A DNA stretch of 64,000 bases from Zygnema circumcarinatum (lineage: Eukaryota; Streptophyta; Zygnematophyceae; Zygnematales; Zygnemataceae): positions 3,438,112-3,502,111 of the forward strand of contig CM074806.1 of assembly GCA_037447605.1 (NCBI GenBank), written 5' to 3'. Below the pieces are notes generated by a model. That model was not told where the DNA came from. It did no database searches and worked only from the letters and a program-made list of their open reading frames with translations. A program made the translations under genes and the position numbers. Within the stretch, counting starts at the first letter, position 1. Each line of letters starts with the position of its first letter. This document shows, piece after piece, positions 34,701 to 46,642 of the stretch.

Positions 34701-35422
34701 TTTACCTGTTTCCTCATGTATGTATGTGCTGTTGTCTGCAGCCTATGAAGCCCCTTCATATCGTCGGCTCGCTCACATGTGGACTGACATTTATATGACA
34801 TGTCCACTTGACCGGGCAGTGCGGATGCTATCTATGCAAAAGGTTCCAATCTATCGCTATTGGATGACACATGTGCCGAGCTGCCCATATCGGGATCTAG
34901 GTTTGGGATCTGGAGGGGTGGCGCATGATGACCAAATATTCTTTGTGTTCAACAACACTAAAAGTTCGTTCCCAAGTAGACAATGCACCTTCACAAAGGT
35001 ATGAATTTTTTTTTTTTCTTTTTTTTTTTCGTTTCGTTTTGTGTTTTCGCATTCAAGCAGCTTTCTGATTTGGCAGGTCAAAGGAACTTTCTCAGAATCT
35101 TCTTCGTCTTCATGTCCCGTACTCCTTTTAATTCTCAATTGGATTCTGGATGGAGCAGGACGAGCAAGATCTTGCCAATCAGATTGTCTTCGCTTGGGCA
35201 GCCATGGCCCGTGATGGCCATCCCTCGGTGCTCGATGGCATTGTGCCATGGCCGACATGGGACCCCATGAGGCAGCAGACCATGATCCTCGACATGCCTC
35301 TGCAATCATCTAAACTGGATTTCCAACAGCGGTGCTCTGTGTTTCGCCAAGAAGCGGTGTTCTTGGCTGATGGCATCTCTTCTCATAATTCAGAAACTCA
35401 CCCTACCAAAGAGGTGGCGTGA
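31781..35422 (+). CDS. Secreted type-B carboxylesterase (cholinesterase-like family)
   Basis: This is a serine ester hydrolase of the alpha/beta-hydrolase fold, COesterase family; its substrate cannot be told. Exons: 31781-32098, 32647-32814, 33182-33254, 33434-33532, 33716-33822, 33975-34212, 34384-34554, 34742-34998, 35159-35422. All phases close, giving 564 residues, normal for the family. The N-terminus ([17 protein letters not shown]) is a clear signal peptide. Family motifs seen: [18 protein letters not shown], the oxyanion-hole IHGGAW (His131), the nucleophile elbow GQSAG (Ser218, with Gln where Glu is commoner), the acid in LIGSNKDEG (Glu345) and the base in [13 protein letters not shown] (His453). 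The complete triad suggests an active enzyme. Intron 1 carries telomere-like words. Land plants usually use the unrelated CXE-type carboxylesterases. Confidence 0.9.
32105..32345. repeat. Degenerate telomere-like repeats in an intron
   Basis: TTTAGGG, TTAGGG, TTTAGGTC and GGGTTAGGGT-type words are spread through this part of intron 1, densest at 32215-32345. They resemble decayed plant telomere repeat and are not a clean array. Confidence 0.55.
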
Positions 35423-35981
35423 CATCATTTTTTTTTTTTTTAGCTTCTGCGTTCTTATTCAGGGTATATTACTTCACCGGTATTTCCTCCTTCCGATTTA
35501 GGGTGTGCCTTTTGGTTTGCCATGTAATAAGACAAGAAGTTCTAGACGAGAGTCATGTGTAGATTTAAAAATATGAGGGTCAAGTTTCCAAAGTGGCATG
35601 AGTACAAAAGCTTCTGCATATGGAACAAATTTGCATTGGTGCTCGTGTTGAATGAATGGGAGTCCAAAGACAACACTTTCACAAAGCAAGAATTAACCCT
35701 TCGTCTCTTACTATGCTTATTGGGACCCAAATTACAGACGTTTAAGGGCACAACGTTTGCAACAGGCGACCTTCAAAAAAGAACCGAGTCACACCTTTAT
35801 TAAAACAAGACCTTAAAATCAAAACAAGCTAAGCTAGGGACTCTATCCATCTAACTTCTACGATTTTTTTTGACAAGCAAGCACAACTGCCAGAAGCAAT
35901 GATTGGTACATGTTCACTCTTGTTCTTTTGTGGTCGAAGTTGTGACTCTACTTTGCAAAACTGTCACAAATTCTCCAAGCG
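35423..35981. other. Convergent 3' flanks
   Basis: This lies between the stop codons of the carboxylesterase and LSM6. A T run at 35429-35441 and general A/T richness fit 3' UTRs. No exon is seen. Confidence 0.5.
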
Positions 35982-37142
35982 TTATTGCTCCTCATCAAGA
36001 CCGGCAGCAGGAGCCGCGGAGGACTTCGTAGTGCTGATGTAAAGAACTGCAGCGATGGCATCATCAGGACAGAAATTGCCTATGTCAGCATTCCTGCCCG
36101 ATAACCAAAACCCTCCCTGGCATTTGAATGCTCACTCCGTTTCCACAAAACACATCAATCAGAACATTTGTGGCATAAGCATCGACTTGACCCATGGCAC
36201 ACCCGCCATCAAGTGGTGAAAGCAGCCCAATGCAGGTTTCCTTGATCCCCATTCTTTTCTCGCTCTCCCCACATCAGAACAATAGGCTGCAGGACACTAT
36301 CTTACCATTATTTCCACGAATAAACGCATCCCCGTATTTATTCTGCAACTGCCCGTTGACGTACTCTTCTGTCTGCTCCATGGCAATGTTCATGTAGCCA
36401 TCCAGACAGGCCAATATTCCTGTAGACACATGCTTGTCATAAGAATAAAATGAGGTTGTCGGACACGTACAGTAGAATAAGTACATAAGATGACAAACTT
36501 TGTGGTTGTCCTTCATATCATATTTTCGGTTACTAAGAAATTAGAACTTTGCTGAATCGAAACAGAAAAGACAATGGCATAAATGTGCTTGAGCGTCGAC
36601 TGTAAGACATCCAGCCCGAAGATATCTTGTTCAATTCATATTGATATAGAAAACGATTTGAACTATCCCTTAAAATTTTGGTTAACAATTGTCGAAAGAA
36701 GCAATTAATGTAAAGAAAGCTATAGAAATAGAGGACCAAATCCCGTTTTTTTCTTTCAACCCTTCCTCCTAAGTTGCTACTGCAACTTCACAGCAGCATG
36801 CGTATGTTACCTCGGGTCCTTACACAGAAACTCTCGTGTATCACTCAGTTTGATTTGTAATCATAGAAGAAACCCTGAAATTATGTGAAAAAACTGTAAT
36901 AAAATCGCATGTTGTGACGAAGAGAAATGCAAGATAGGGGGCATGTACAACCCCTCAACAAGGAAAAGCGAACGAACAGCTGTCACGGTCCAACATGGAA
37001 TGTAGGGCGTTGGCAGGGTACTCCAGCACCCACCTCGATAATCGACGCCGGAATTAAGCTTCACCACTACTGGGCGGCCGCGAATGGACTTGAGAAAGTC
37101 AGCCGGCGTCTTGGCTCCCCCGCCGCCACCGCCACCACTCAT
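35982..37142 (-). CDS. LSM6: U6 snRNA-associated Sm-like protein LSM6
   Basis: LSM6 is a subunit of the LSM2-8 ring that binds the U6 snRNA 3' end in the nucleus and of the LSM1-7 ring that promotes mRNA decay in the cytoplasm. Exons (minus): 37034-37142, 36306-36419, 35982-36046, giving 95 residues against about 90 for the family. The Sm1 motif reads KTPADFLKSIRGRPVVVKLN with SGVDYRG. The Sm2 motif reads KYGDAFIRGNNVLYIS, which is restored only by joining exons 2 and 3. The N-terminus is a Gly run (MSGGGGGGG). The acidic tail ends GLDEEQ. Conservation is so high that the identity is not in doubt. A GA microsatellite lies in the probable 5' leader at 37197-37216. Confidence 0.96.
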
Positions 37143-37684
37143 CGCTTTCCAGAAACCGACTTGACGATGGATGGAACAGAGAGAAAGAAATGCTCGAGAG
37201 AGAGAGAGAGAGAGAGAAAGGATGAGAATGAGAGAAAGCAAAGAACGAGTGGTCCCTTTTAGGGTTCACATTGTACGGCTAAGCGCTTCCGTATGGGAAG
37301 TACGGATGGCAAAAAGTCCGTACAAGGGACTTCTCAAGTTTTAGAGTTCAGAATTAGAAGTTCTAATATTTATAGAATATCTAAAATTTCAGAGATTTAG
37401 AACACTTTTAGACCGGACGACCGTTGAAATTGAACGCAACGTACGGTCGCACGGTCGGTGATTGCCGCTGGCCCGTCAGAGAGAGCCTTTCGTACAGCCG
37501 TACGACTGTACAGCCGATCTAAAAGTGTTTTATAAAACGGCCTGACTTTTAGAATCTTTGATTGGAATTCTAATACACGACACTGCGTCCTAATATCCAT
37601 CCATCCATGTAAGTCAGACCTATTACATCACCTTGCGTGACATATTGGTACAATGGCAAGCGCCACATACATGTACAGTTAACA
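37143..37684. promoter_or_regulatory. LSM6 upstream region with GTACGG cluster
   Basis: This holds the GA microsatellite (37197-37216) and then repeated GTACGG/CCGTAC words at 37272, 37298, 37316, 37440 and 37494-37512, before the retroelement end begins at about 37685. It is the only space available for the LSM6 promoter. Confidence 0.4.
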
Positions 37685-38495
37685 GTTGTAGCGTAACGGA
37701 GCTGCGTTCGACGGATTTGCGTCAGTTCAGTTGTACTTGACGTATGCCTCTTCCGTGTCACGGATCAACGGAATCCAGGAGCTGCCAACGGAGATTGAGA
37801 GAAGGCGGCGCCATGCGTTGGCGGCCCACGGAACAGCACACCATCCAGCAAGGCGCACTCGGGAACACCGCCTGAGGCCGCCGATTATCATTCGTTGACC
37901 TATCCGAAGGCTCCACGTAGTCAGTCAGGCCTCTCAGTGGGCAGTTGGCCAATTAGAGACTGTCACTGCTAAGACTCAAGATCTATTGTCAGTGTTAAGT
38001 AGATGGGATGTCAGTGATGCTTTTTTGTCTTTTAGTGCTGGGCTTAGTATTTGTATTTGCTGTGTGGTTTGTTGTCTTGTTCTTCTTTCTTCTTTTCCTT
38101 CCTCTTGATTCACAATGACGGATGCTAAGTAAGAGAGAGAGAGAGAGAGAGAGAGTTCCATGCCATAGATAGAGAGAGAGAGAGAGAGAAAAGAGTCTTC
38201 TTGCTGATAGCATTTAGACGTCCCATTCAGCCCAGTTAGACAAAGATTTCAGTGAGAAGACAATTTCATTGTAATGACATTCCCCGACCAACATTTGGTG
38301 GGGTGAGATTCTAAAATACCACCTTTATCTAAGTTGTGTCACATTTTCCTACTAACATCACTATACCAAGCCCCTATCTTGCTTTATCCTGCCTTGCATT
38401 GCTCTCAATGACCAATGATCACTAGAAGCACAGCTAAGAGACTAGTAGGAGAGGGCCGGGGAGGAGGGTCCCCAAGGAAGGGCTCTTTAGCATCA
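37685..38495 (+). mobile_element. Retroelement end (LTR-like), left copy
   Basis: The stretch starts near TGTAGCGTAACGGAG and is homologous, in inverted orientation, to 55890-56690. It contains the same internal GA tracts (38131-38190). The TG start, its position next to a gag-like frame and the presence of more than one copy suggest a long terminal repeat plus leader. The matching 3' repeat of the same element was not found. Confidence 0.55.
38131..38190. repeat. GA microsatellite inside the LTR-like sequence
   Basis: Two GA runs are separated by TTCCATGCCATAGATA. The inverted copy at 56168-56233 has the matching CT runs. Confidence 0.85.
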
Positions 38496-39477
38496 AGTCG
38501 GCGTAGGTGAGGCGTCTTGAGAATCGTCTTCGCTAGCGGCGTACCTCTCACGATCCAGGATCACGGCTACATCTTGCGATTACGGCACCACCCCAACCCT
38601 ACGTCGGTTCGGCCTGCGGACAGCGGTGGCCCGTCACGGCCTAACGACTAGCTCAGCGGTCTTTGTTTAACCCGCTATCTTGAGGTATCCGGGCGAAGGT
38701 TTTCGCGAGATCAGCGTACACAAATCGTGAAATTTGCCCGTCTATGACTTGCGTGTCACAGCGCCATGGATGAAGCTGCGGCCGAGGACAAGCGAGATCT
38801 TCATGAGTATTATTGAGAGAAGACTTGGCACCTCAAGAAGAAGAAGAAACGGCGTCCCGGAAATCGAGGCGGATTGAACTTCGGAGAAGAAGCGGTCGAG
38901 AGAGAGGCGAAGATATAAGGCATCACGAAGAACCACTTATCGGTCGGCTTACCTTGAAGCGGTCGAGTGATTGAGCACCCGCGACTTCGAATCTCGGCGT
39001 GATGGCCACAACCGGTGGCTTAATCGCTACTGGCCAGGATGATGATCAAGCTTGCGGCCTGCCCGGTCCCGTCACGCGACGTAGATCGTGAAGAGAGGAG
39101 ATGCCGTTCGAACACGAGGTCCCCACGCGGCCCCGAGGGCGGGAACCCGCGGGATACCGATTAGGATAGCTCTTGCACCGAGTCGCCTTCAAGCAGCTGC
39201 GGCGGCCGCAGCGATCTTCTGGCGAGCAAGGGAATCATCGAAGACACCCTCACCTCCGGCTTTCACGACTTACCCATCCGGCAGCCCAGGCGGCGGCGAA
39301 GAGGCGGGGCGTCGCATGGACCTCCGGCTTTGAACCAACTGCGAGAGAAGCACGAGAGTGGTCGAGTTCCCGGCAAGATGGAAGAGATGATGACAAAACC
39401 CATGTACTTTGATTCCCTCGAAAAGAAAGTGAGGTGAGGGATACCACCGCATCAATACTCAGAGGCTTCCACCCAGC
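38496..39477. other. Retroelement leader or decayed interior, no intact frame
   Basis: GC-rich sequence lies between the LTR-like end and the gag remnant. Only short shadow frames are present. Confidence 0.4.
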
Positions 39478-40474
39478 GTGAAGACGCAGCCCGGCCGAGA
39501 CACCTTGAGGAGAAGGCGGTATAGCGGGGCTTTGAAGGAGGACCCGGTGGATCAAGCTTGCCCTTGGGCTATTTGGAAAGCTGACCTTGATCAAGCGGAA
39601 GGCTGTCGGCGGCACAAAGCGGATATGCGTCGCCACCACGACAAAGGACACATTCAAGCAAGCTTTCGGACAACGTTGGATTTGAGGATCCGATCCTTTG
39701 GCTGGCTGACAGGCTTGGCTACGCAGAATGCTTTCTACGATTGATGGCCCATTTGTTTGAATTCAGCGAGCGCTTTGTCTTTGCCCATGGCAAAATCGTC
39801 GAGAACTTGCTGACTTTTAAGTGCTCAGGTGGTTCCGCAAGGCCATCGGCCCGAGAAGGATCTCCACGGATGCGTGGTACGAGACCAACCACCAGCCAGA
39901 ATGCAGGCATTGTTAAACGAGGCGAGCAGGTGGAAGGATCAAGAAGAGGGCAACCGACATATGCGACCACATTACATGAAGCGCTAAAGTCAGCAAGATC
40001 GGCTCTACCGGCGGTTCACGAACCGAGAATCAGGTTGTTGATCCCTGCGCTACATCTACTTTCGAGACAAGCCTTCGCTTCTCACGTGATCCTTTGCTCA
40101 AGGCGTCAGGGCGGCCCCTGTGGTGCAGCCTGCGGCCCATAGCGGCCGCAACCAAGCCCCTTCCCCTTTCCCCATACCCTCATGATCCGGCGCATCCCAT
40201 TGAGCCAACGGTGAATCATCACATACCAGATGTTTCTCGTCCAGGGTATCGGGCTCCTTATTCCGATCGCACACCCGAAGAGAGAGAAGCTGCCAGGGCC
40301 GATCTGCGCCGTCGGATGACGGAGGCAGGGGTTCCGGAGGGCGTATGTCTTGCCTGCGGCCTGAATCATAATCCGCGGCTGCGTTGCGGACCATGGACAC
40401 TACGCATACAGCCGAATCCGCAGGACACTGATGCGAGTGTGTACATCGTGTTAGTGTTAGTGTATGATAGTTAG
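39478..40474 (+). pseudogene. Retroelement gag remnant, left copy
   Basis: Broken frames include DTFKQAFGQRWI, then after a stop and frame change LFEFSERFVFAHGK, then IPDVSRPGYRAPYSDRTPEE, and a zinc-knuckle-like CLACGLNHNPRLRC near the end. The first three match the minus-strand frames at 54065-54752, so both belong to one family. The W..F..R and zinc-knuckle layout fits gag of Ty3/gypsy-type elements. Stops and frameshifts show decay. Confidence 0.55.
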
Positions 40475-41723
40475 ACATTGTATGTACGCACTAACTTGTT
40501 GTGGTATTACTTCGGTTGTAGAACATAATGAGATCACACTTTAGAAGTAGTGCTCTTAGATTTAGGAATAGCCGATTACTCGGCTTCCGGGTGAAGTGCG
40601 CCAGTCTTGTAGTCACGAGCGGCGGTATTGATTAGACCTTGTGGCCGGCTTACATGTCGCGAGGAGAAGCAGACAGCGCAACTTTCATTGGTGATGAGCA
40701 GCTGACGCCCGAGATTCGCGCCCAATCTGAGACTGTAGCGCAACTTTGATTAGTGTGGCCAGCGAAAACGGGCGCCAAAGTTCTGCGGCGAAGCGACATA
40801 AGATATTTGGCGGCGAACGGAATCGCCCGCGTGAATTTTCGCAATGTGGGTCGCGAGTTGATGTCTGGTAGGGTATGCGTGGCCGAGGTAGGAAGAGGCT
40901 GGCGAAAGCAGCGTCTTTATGCGCGGACGGGTATGCGAGCGACAAAACTAGGTAAAGCTGCGTAAGGATTTCTGAGAACGCTAGCGATTCGTATTCTGAT
41001 GCGCCCCCCGGACTTCGGTGCATGGGGTTTTGCAATGGCGGACGCGACGGCGACATGTGTGTCCGTCACGCGAGGGCCATATTATAGTGCATAGTTTTTA
41101 TTACATAGAGTAACCCACCCACACTACTTTGTCATAGTCTCGGGTCTTATTCTGTGCCTGCTCGTGCTGCTAGGCTGCCTACACTTGTGTAGTGAGGTAG
41201 TGAGTGAGAGGGACCTTGAAGTAGTGGGGAGAACTTCATTGTGGGAAGACAGTTTTATTATAAGGAGTTTTAAAGCCGTGAGCTTTCTCCTAACACTCTC
41301 TCATTGTGATTTCCGCTGTGCTTGTCTTGTAGCTTCATTCTGTTGTTATGGGCGATGAGTGAAGTAAGATAGAGCTTTGAGTGTTTGAATATCTTCATCG
41401 GGCGCTCAAGTTCGATGGGCGACACCAGGTGGCGCGAGGAGGTGAGCAAACCTGCTTGACAAGTGGTGCTCGAGGCCCAGGTGAGAGACCCGCGTGAAGT
41501 TCAACATCAGTTGATGGTTGGACTACAAGGGTGGAGATGGCGGCTGGTTCCCTTGCACCATTAGGCGAGGCATTTGGAGTACGTTGGCAGCACCATCAAG
41601 GCACCGGTGCGGCGGAGGAACCCGCGGCAGGCGGCAGTGGGAGTTGACCGCGGCTAAGCCAGATGGAGGACGAGACAACAAGGCCCTCACCCGAGATGCG
41701 TCATGGCGTGAGGGAAGTCCCTA
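40475..41723. other. Decayed transposon sequence up to the large gap
   Basis: No intact frame or known domain is seen. Base composition is like the flanking retroelement DNA. Confidence 0.35.
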
Positions 41724-41823
41724 NNNNNNNNNNNNNNNNNNNNNNNNNNNNNNNNNNNNNNNNNNNNNNNNNNNNNNNNNNNNNNNNNNNNNNNNNNNNN
41801 NNNNNNNNNNNNNNNNNNNNNNN
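41724..41823. other. Assembly gap (100 N)
   Basis: One hundred unknown bases, probably a gap of unknown size. Confidence 0.99.
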
Positions 41824-41889
41824 GCACTCCCGTAGAATCTGCTCACATGGAGGATGGGCCACGGGTGTCTCCAATGAGCTGCCAGTGTC

Positions 41890-42300
41890 CCTCTCTCACT
41901 TGGATAGGTCAGAGTGTACACATGCGTGCGCGTGTCAGGCGCGCGGCACGGCGCGGCCGCGTGCATCAATGCACAGTTCAAGATGCTGTCACCAGCGCGG
42001 TGCGGCTGGCCTGCATGGGTGCCGCGGTAACCCATAATGCGGGCGTGGTTACGTTCAAAGCATGCAAGAAGATATCATCGGGTTCAGTGATGCCGAAGCC
42101 ACATGGCGGCGCCGATCGTATATGTCTCGGTGTGCGCCACGTCGAACCCTGCGGCCCCCGCAGCCTCGATCCCCAGGTGCCATCCAGGTAGTCCAGGCAC
42201 CTGTGCACGCTGAGCCCATGAGTGGTGAGCAAACGCGCCTCGCTGCAGCCTCCGTGGGTGACGCTGTAACGTTCCGCTGCGTCTCCCCTGTGAGATGTGA
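41890..42300. repeat. Diverged direct repeat, copy A
   Basis: It shares ATAGGTCAGAGTGTAC, GTAACCCATAAT and the GATGCC..CGGCG..TATGTCTC block in the same order and orientation with 48040-48330. The two copies could be old LTRs of the element holding the reverse transcriptase remnant. Confidence 0.45.
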
Positions 42301-44399
42301 GCGCAGGCCCCGTCACGTGCTCCTAATAATGGGCGCACCGTGGTCGACGGCGCGTCGAACTCTGCGTGATGGCCGGGAGGCCGCGGTGGTGCCGTGGTCA
42401 CTCCAAGTTCCGCGGGGACAGCTCAGGAACCCCCATGGGCACATCACTCTGCTGGCCTTCGCCTCCAGTCCATCGTGCAGCACCGCAGTCAATTCATCCT
42501 CGGTCTTCAGGTGCTATGTTGGACCCCAGTACAGTGCCGACCGTTCAGCGAGGTGTTGATGGGCGGGAAGCCGACCCTTCTCACAAGACGGTGGGCTTGA
42601 ATGGTTTCAACTCGTCTTCAAAGTGGCCTCAGAGCTACATGGTGGGGAAATCATGATGTCCGTGGCTGCAGTGACTTTCACAACCAAGTGAAAGGGGATA
42701 GCACTTCACGTGGGATGGTGAATCCGACTCCCGCGCAGTTTGATTCGCTTCACGACCTTAAAAGGTCCTACTCTGAAGCGGACCGCGCTCTGCGTGTTCA
42801 GCGATAGCTTAGAGTCTAGAACCGCGTACTTTGCCAGCGCGCACCCGTCGCTCGTTAAAGGTGCATTGGGTCTGGGGTCGCGCCAAGGGTGCAGGCCTTT
42901 TGTCGCGGCTGAGCGGCTGGCAGGTCCTGCGTCCTGTCAGGCGCTCGGGTCCGGGCAAAAAACTGGGCTGGGAGGTGAGCTGATGGTGCCTCTGGTTTCG
43001 GGTGAGGGGGTGCTGTGGACGCACGTGTTCCGCGGTAGAGAGGGTGATCCCCTTGGTTGCAGGATTTTAGAGGATGTCACCAAAGTTCAAAAAGAAGGAT
43101 GGTGAATCAACAAACTCACATCACATTATTGATGGCATCCTCCGCAGCTGGGAGGCGTTGGTAGTTACCATAAGGATAGTCCCGCAATAATGTTGAGGTA
43201 ATGTCAGGATGTGTTCATCATTCCATGTTCACATCAATTGAGGTGAGAAAGTTCTGCTGTCAACAGTCTGCTTGGTCCCCACGTTAAATTGCTCCGTCCA
43301 AAGTGGCAGTAAAGTGGTGATCACAACCAGCACAATCTCTGGCTGAAGGCATGGCTCCAACTTATCGCGTAGCAGGTAGGATGATCGGCTGCAGCGGTCT
43401 TAGTGGTGGTGGGAGCTAACGTCTTTGTGAGCGACCGACAAGAGGCAAGGATGGAGTCATGCCAGGAGATGTGGCAGGAAGATCCTGATGAGTGGTGGCA
43501 GATATCCATTCAGGAAGGGAGGTGTGAGGGGTTAGGCTCACCAGGGATCCTTGCAAGTTTCAGGGTGTTTCGAGGTTAATCAGTTAGAAGGGCCCATAGA
43601 ATTTCACGTCCACCGAGGTCACGGCCACCAAAGCTCAAGTAGTGCCTCACGGGTTTGGCAGCTCCCGTGGTCTCGCTGGGGAGGTCATGTAGCTCACCCC
43701 AGATGGGGCTCCGTCATGCACGGCTGCACTGGCCAACTGCCTCACGTGATACCAAGATCCGACCTGCAGCACCAACTATCCTTATAGCCATTGCTTCACC
43801 ATTCAGAACAAAGAGATCACCGTGTGCCCCCTATGAGTCATCTCTCTGAGTCAGAGAGGCAGGAGGGTTGGAATGCATCAGTCATAGAGGGATCTATGAC
43901 AAAGCATCCTGGGAAAACAGAGACTGAGGATCAGCGGCCCCTCACTCTCTGCATGTGATTCACAGCTGCGATGGCGGGCGCACAGTCACGGATCAGGAGG
44001 TGCCTGCTCAGTCAGTACTGCTACCATCAGACCTCACGATGGTGGGAGCTGGCATCAAACCTTAAAGGAGAACTGAGCAGGTCATGCGCACTAGGCAGGT
44101 ATGTCTCACACAGTGAAGGACGTGACGCCGGCGAGTGGTCATCACCAGCGTGACCGCTTTCGCCCCTTCTAAATGCACACGGCGTGTGCTCGCGTGGACG
44201 CTGCAGGCGGTTCCTGTCTGTCTGCGGATGAGTTTGCTCGCGGGATTAGTTTGCGGCTTTCGTGCGCCGGAGGTCGCCGTGCAGTGGACAAGACGGCGGT
44301 CGGCACGGTCCGAAGCGTCGCGGAGCCGCTTCGTGAGCTCGGCGGCAGGCTCAGATCAGGTGCGGTGACGGTGCAGTGGCCGCACACCTTCGAATAGTC
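42301..44399. other. Decayed retroelement interior
   Basis: Short broken frames occur on both strands. By position it should hold RNase H and integrase sequence of the minus-strand element, but I could not recognise either. Confidence 0.35.
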
Positions 44400-44960
44400 C
44401 TGGCAATGAGGGTAGTAAAGGGGCAGGAAACATAATCATCAGGGGTAACCAGTTTGCTAGATTCTTGAATCAGCTTCCGAGAATAATCGGCAGAAGTGCA
44501 GAAAGAGGCCTGGCCTGATGCAGAGTCATCGGTGGCCATCAAAGTTGTCCACGGAAACTTAGCAGGGTCAGGTGAAGCCCTCATCATTGATGTCCAGAGA
44601 TGAGGCGACTCGCAATGCCATGGAGTGACAGCTGCTGCTCTGGCATGAAGTAATATCAAGAGTCTGAACACTGGCATTACAAGATGTGCTCGTCATCTTC
44701 TGGAGCAAGGATGTCATCAAGGTAGACAACAACCATCACTGCTTCTGAACATCTCGATAGTCAGTTCCCTGGAAAGTCTAAAGAAGCGTATAAGGTCAAT
44801 GCAAAGGCGGCAGCCTTTATCTGGAAATGACAATCGCATAGAGCGCGTTGGCGCATCACTTGGGTCATGATCTGATCTTCCTCAGCAACATCAAGTAATG
44901 TAAGCGCTTCGCGCCGTAAAGGCAATCCAACAGACATGAATCAGTGGTGACGAACGCTTT
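44400..44960 (-). pseudogene. Ty3/gypsy reverse transcriptase remnant
   Basis: On the minus strand a frame reads VMVVVYLDDILAPEDDEHIL, with the catalytic YLDD encoded at 44713-44724. This matches the gypsy pattern F.VVYLDDILI.S....H. Upstream, KGCRLCIDL recalls the W.R.CVDYR motif. Downstream, in another frame (about 44446-44514), SADYSRKLIQESSKLVTP matches the FYRRFI..FSK...P motif after the palm. Stops and frame changes separate them, so it is dead. Confidence 0.7.
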
Positions 44961-46642
44961 TCATGGTAATCTGTTGAGTGCGCGATAACCTGATGCACAT
45001 CCTCAGCGGCCATGTTACTGCCAACAGGCAATGTGAGGCAGGAAGGGCCTTCAAATGGGTTATGCGGTTTATCACGTAGAATTGCCAGTACACTGTGGCA
45101 TCTGTTCGGTTGCTTTCGGGCTTAAGCCGATCAGTCAAGGCGCAGCTTTCTCTGGCTAAAAGGGATTGTGTGCCCCGGCTTCCCTAGATGGTGGCGACCC
45201 TCTTGGAAGCCAGTGGAGACGTCCGAGCTGGTACAGGCAGAGGTCGATTTTAGATGGAGACGGCTCGGAGCGGGTCCGTAGATGTGGTCTGCGTCCTGAC
45301 CTTCGTCGTCAGCAGGTAGCAATGGCTCCATGACTCAGCGTGGGCAAGGTGCAAACCTTCCTTGGCTGCTTGGCCCAAGGCCCCAGTGAGCGGCAGATAA
45401 GAGTGGGGGCGGTGTGATGGCGCGGATGTGGCTATCCAGGTCAGGGGTAGCGTGCGCCGGCTCTGCAGAATGCGATGTGGGACGGAAAAGCTCCATTTGC
45501 TGCCTTCGCGCTGGTTAACCGAGCGGCTCCCAAAATAACAGTGATCAGGCGGTTGTGTTGGAAGACAACTGGCCTGCCAGAATGTTAGATTGGAACTAAT
45601 CTTAAATGTGGACGCTGCCAGGAGATGACCTTTCATGGGTCCCAAGAGTAGCTAGCTCCGAGTCAGAGGATCTGTAGTAGGCTTATAACAACAAGCGCAA
45701 AAACTAACAAAGTTCAGCATGCCCAGTGTCTCACGGTATCAAAGCTGGCCCAGGTAACGTGGCTGGTGGAACAATGGTGAGGCGATGGGCAAGTGGAACA
45801 TGAGTCGCGCTGTCCTGCTGCGAAGGTTGAGGGGCGGGGGCGTGGCTCAGGCAGATGTGCAGGTGAGCGGCAGCAGCTGGTCGATCCCCGTGCCTCCACC
45901 AGGATGTTTCTTCCTGGGTCATCAAGGGCAGTGGGTGGGGAGGGTCGGCTCAGGGTGTGCTGAGGAACCGCGCATGCGCACGAAGCATGGGAGGTGCTTC
46001 CGTGAGCATGCAAAGCATCCAGTGGCACGTGCGTGGGAACGTGATTCCCATGACATTGAGGTCGAGAGCGTGCCGTCACCGTCGTCACGACGTCCGTAGA
46101 GTCCAGAGGACCGCTAGATCGGCAGGGAGGGGAATGGAAGACAGGGAGTGCGTCGAACACAGAGAGAGTGGTGATCCAAAGGTCTGCGACCAGGTTTAGA
46201 ATGTCCAGAGGTTCCAGGAGCAAATGTGCCACATCCTGGGCCAATTCAAATGCTGCTCATCTGGCATGTGGCCGCGAGCCCCCTAGGGCTGCTAGGTCCC
46301 ATTTAGAGTTTTCCAGCCACCTCCCTGCTATCCTGCATGTGCAAAGGCAATCGGGCCTTGTGCCCCCTCCCACCTGGCAGCGGAAGCACTTGTTCTTCAC
46401 TGCGTCTTATGCATCCTCTGGAGTGGCTTCTTCCAAGGATCCCAAGTGATAGGGCGGCAGCCGCTTGGGGCCTTTGCCTGTCTTTCCTCCCAACTCGCAG
46501 GGCTGGAGGGTCCCGCTCACAAAGCCCTGTCACGATCGCCGGTCCTCTGCCTGGGTCAAAAGGGCTTGCAGTGGCCTGCAGGCGGTGTCGGCTTGAATCG
46601 CTCGCGAAGTGAGTCAAGTGGCGGAAATTCGCATTGCGTGGG
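44961..46642 (-). other. Decayed pol/protease region of the minus-strand element
   Basis: Partial frames at 45250-45645 and 45714-46244 are open for over 130 codons on the minus strand. They show no motif I can name. By position they would lie between gag and reverse transcriptase. Confidence 0.3.

Noticed and set aside
38638-38720. TAGCTCAGCGGT resembles a tRNA A box
   Set aside because: No matching B box or cloverleaf could be drawn downstream; it lies in decayed retroelement DNA.
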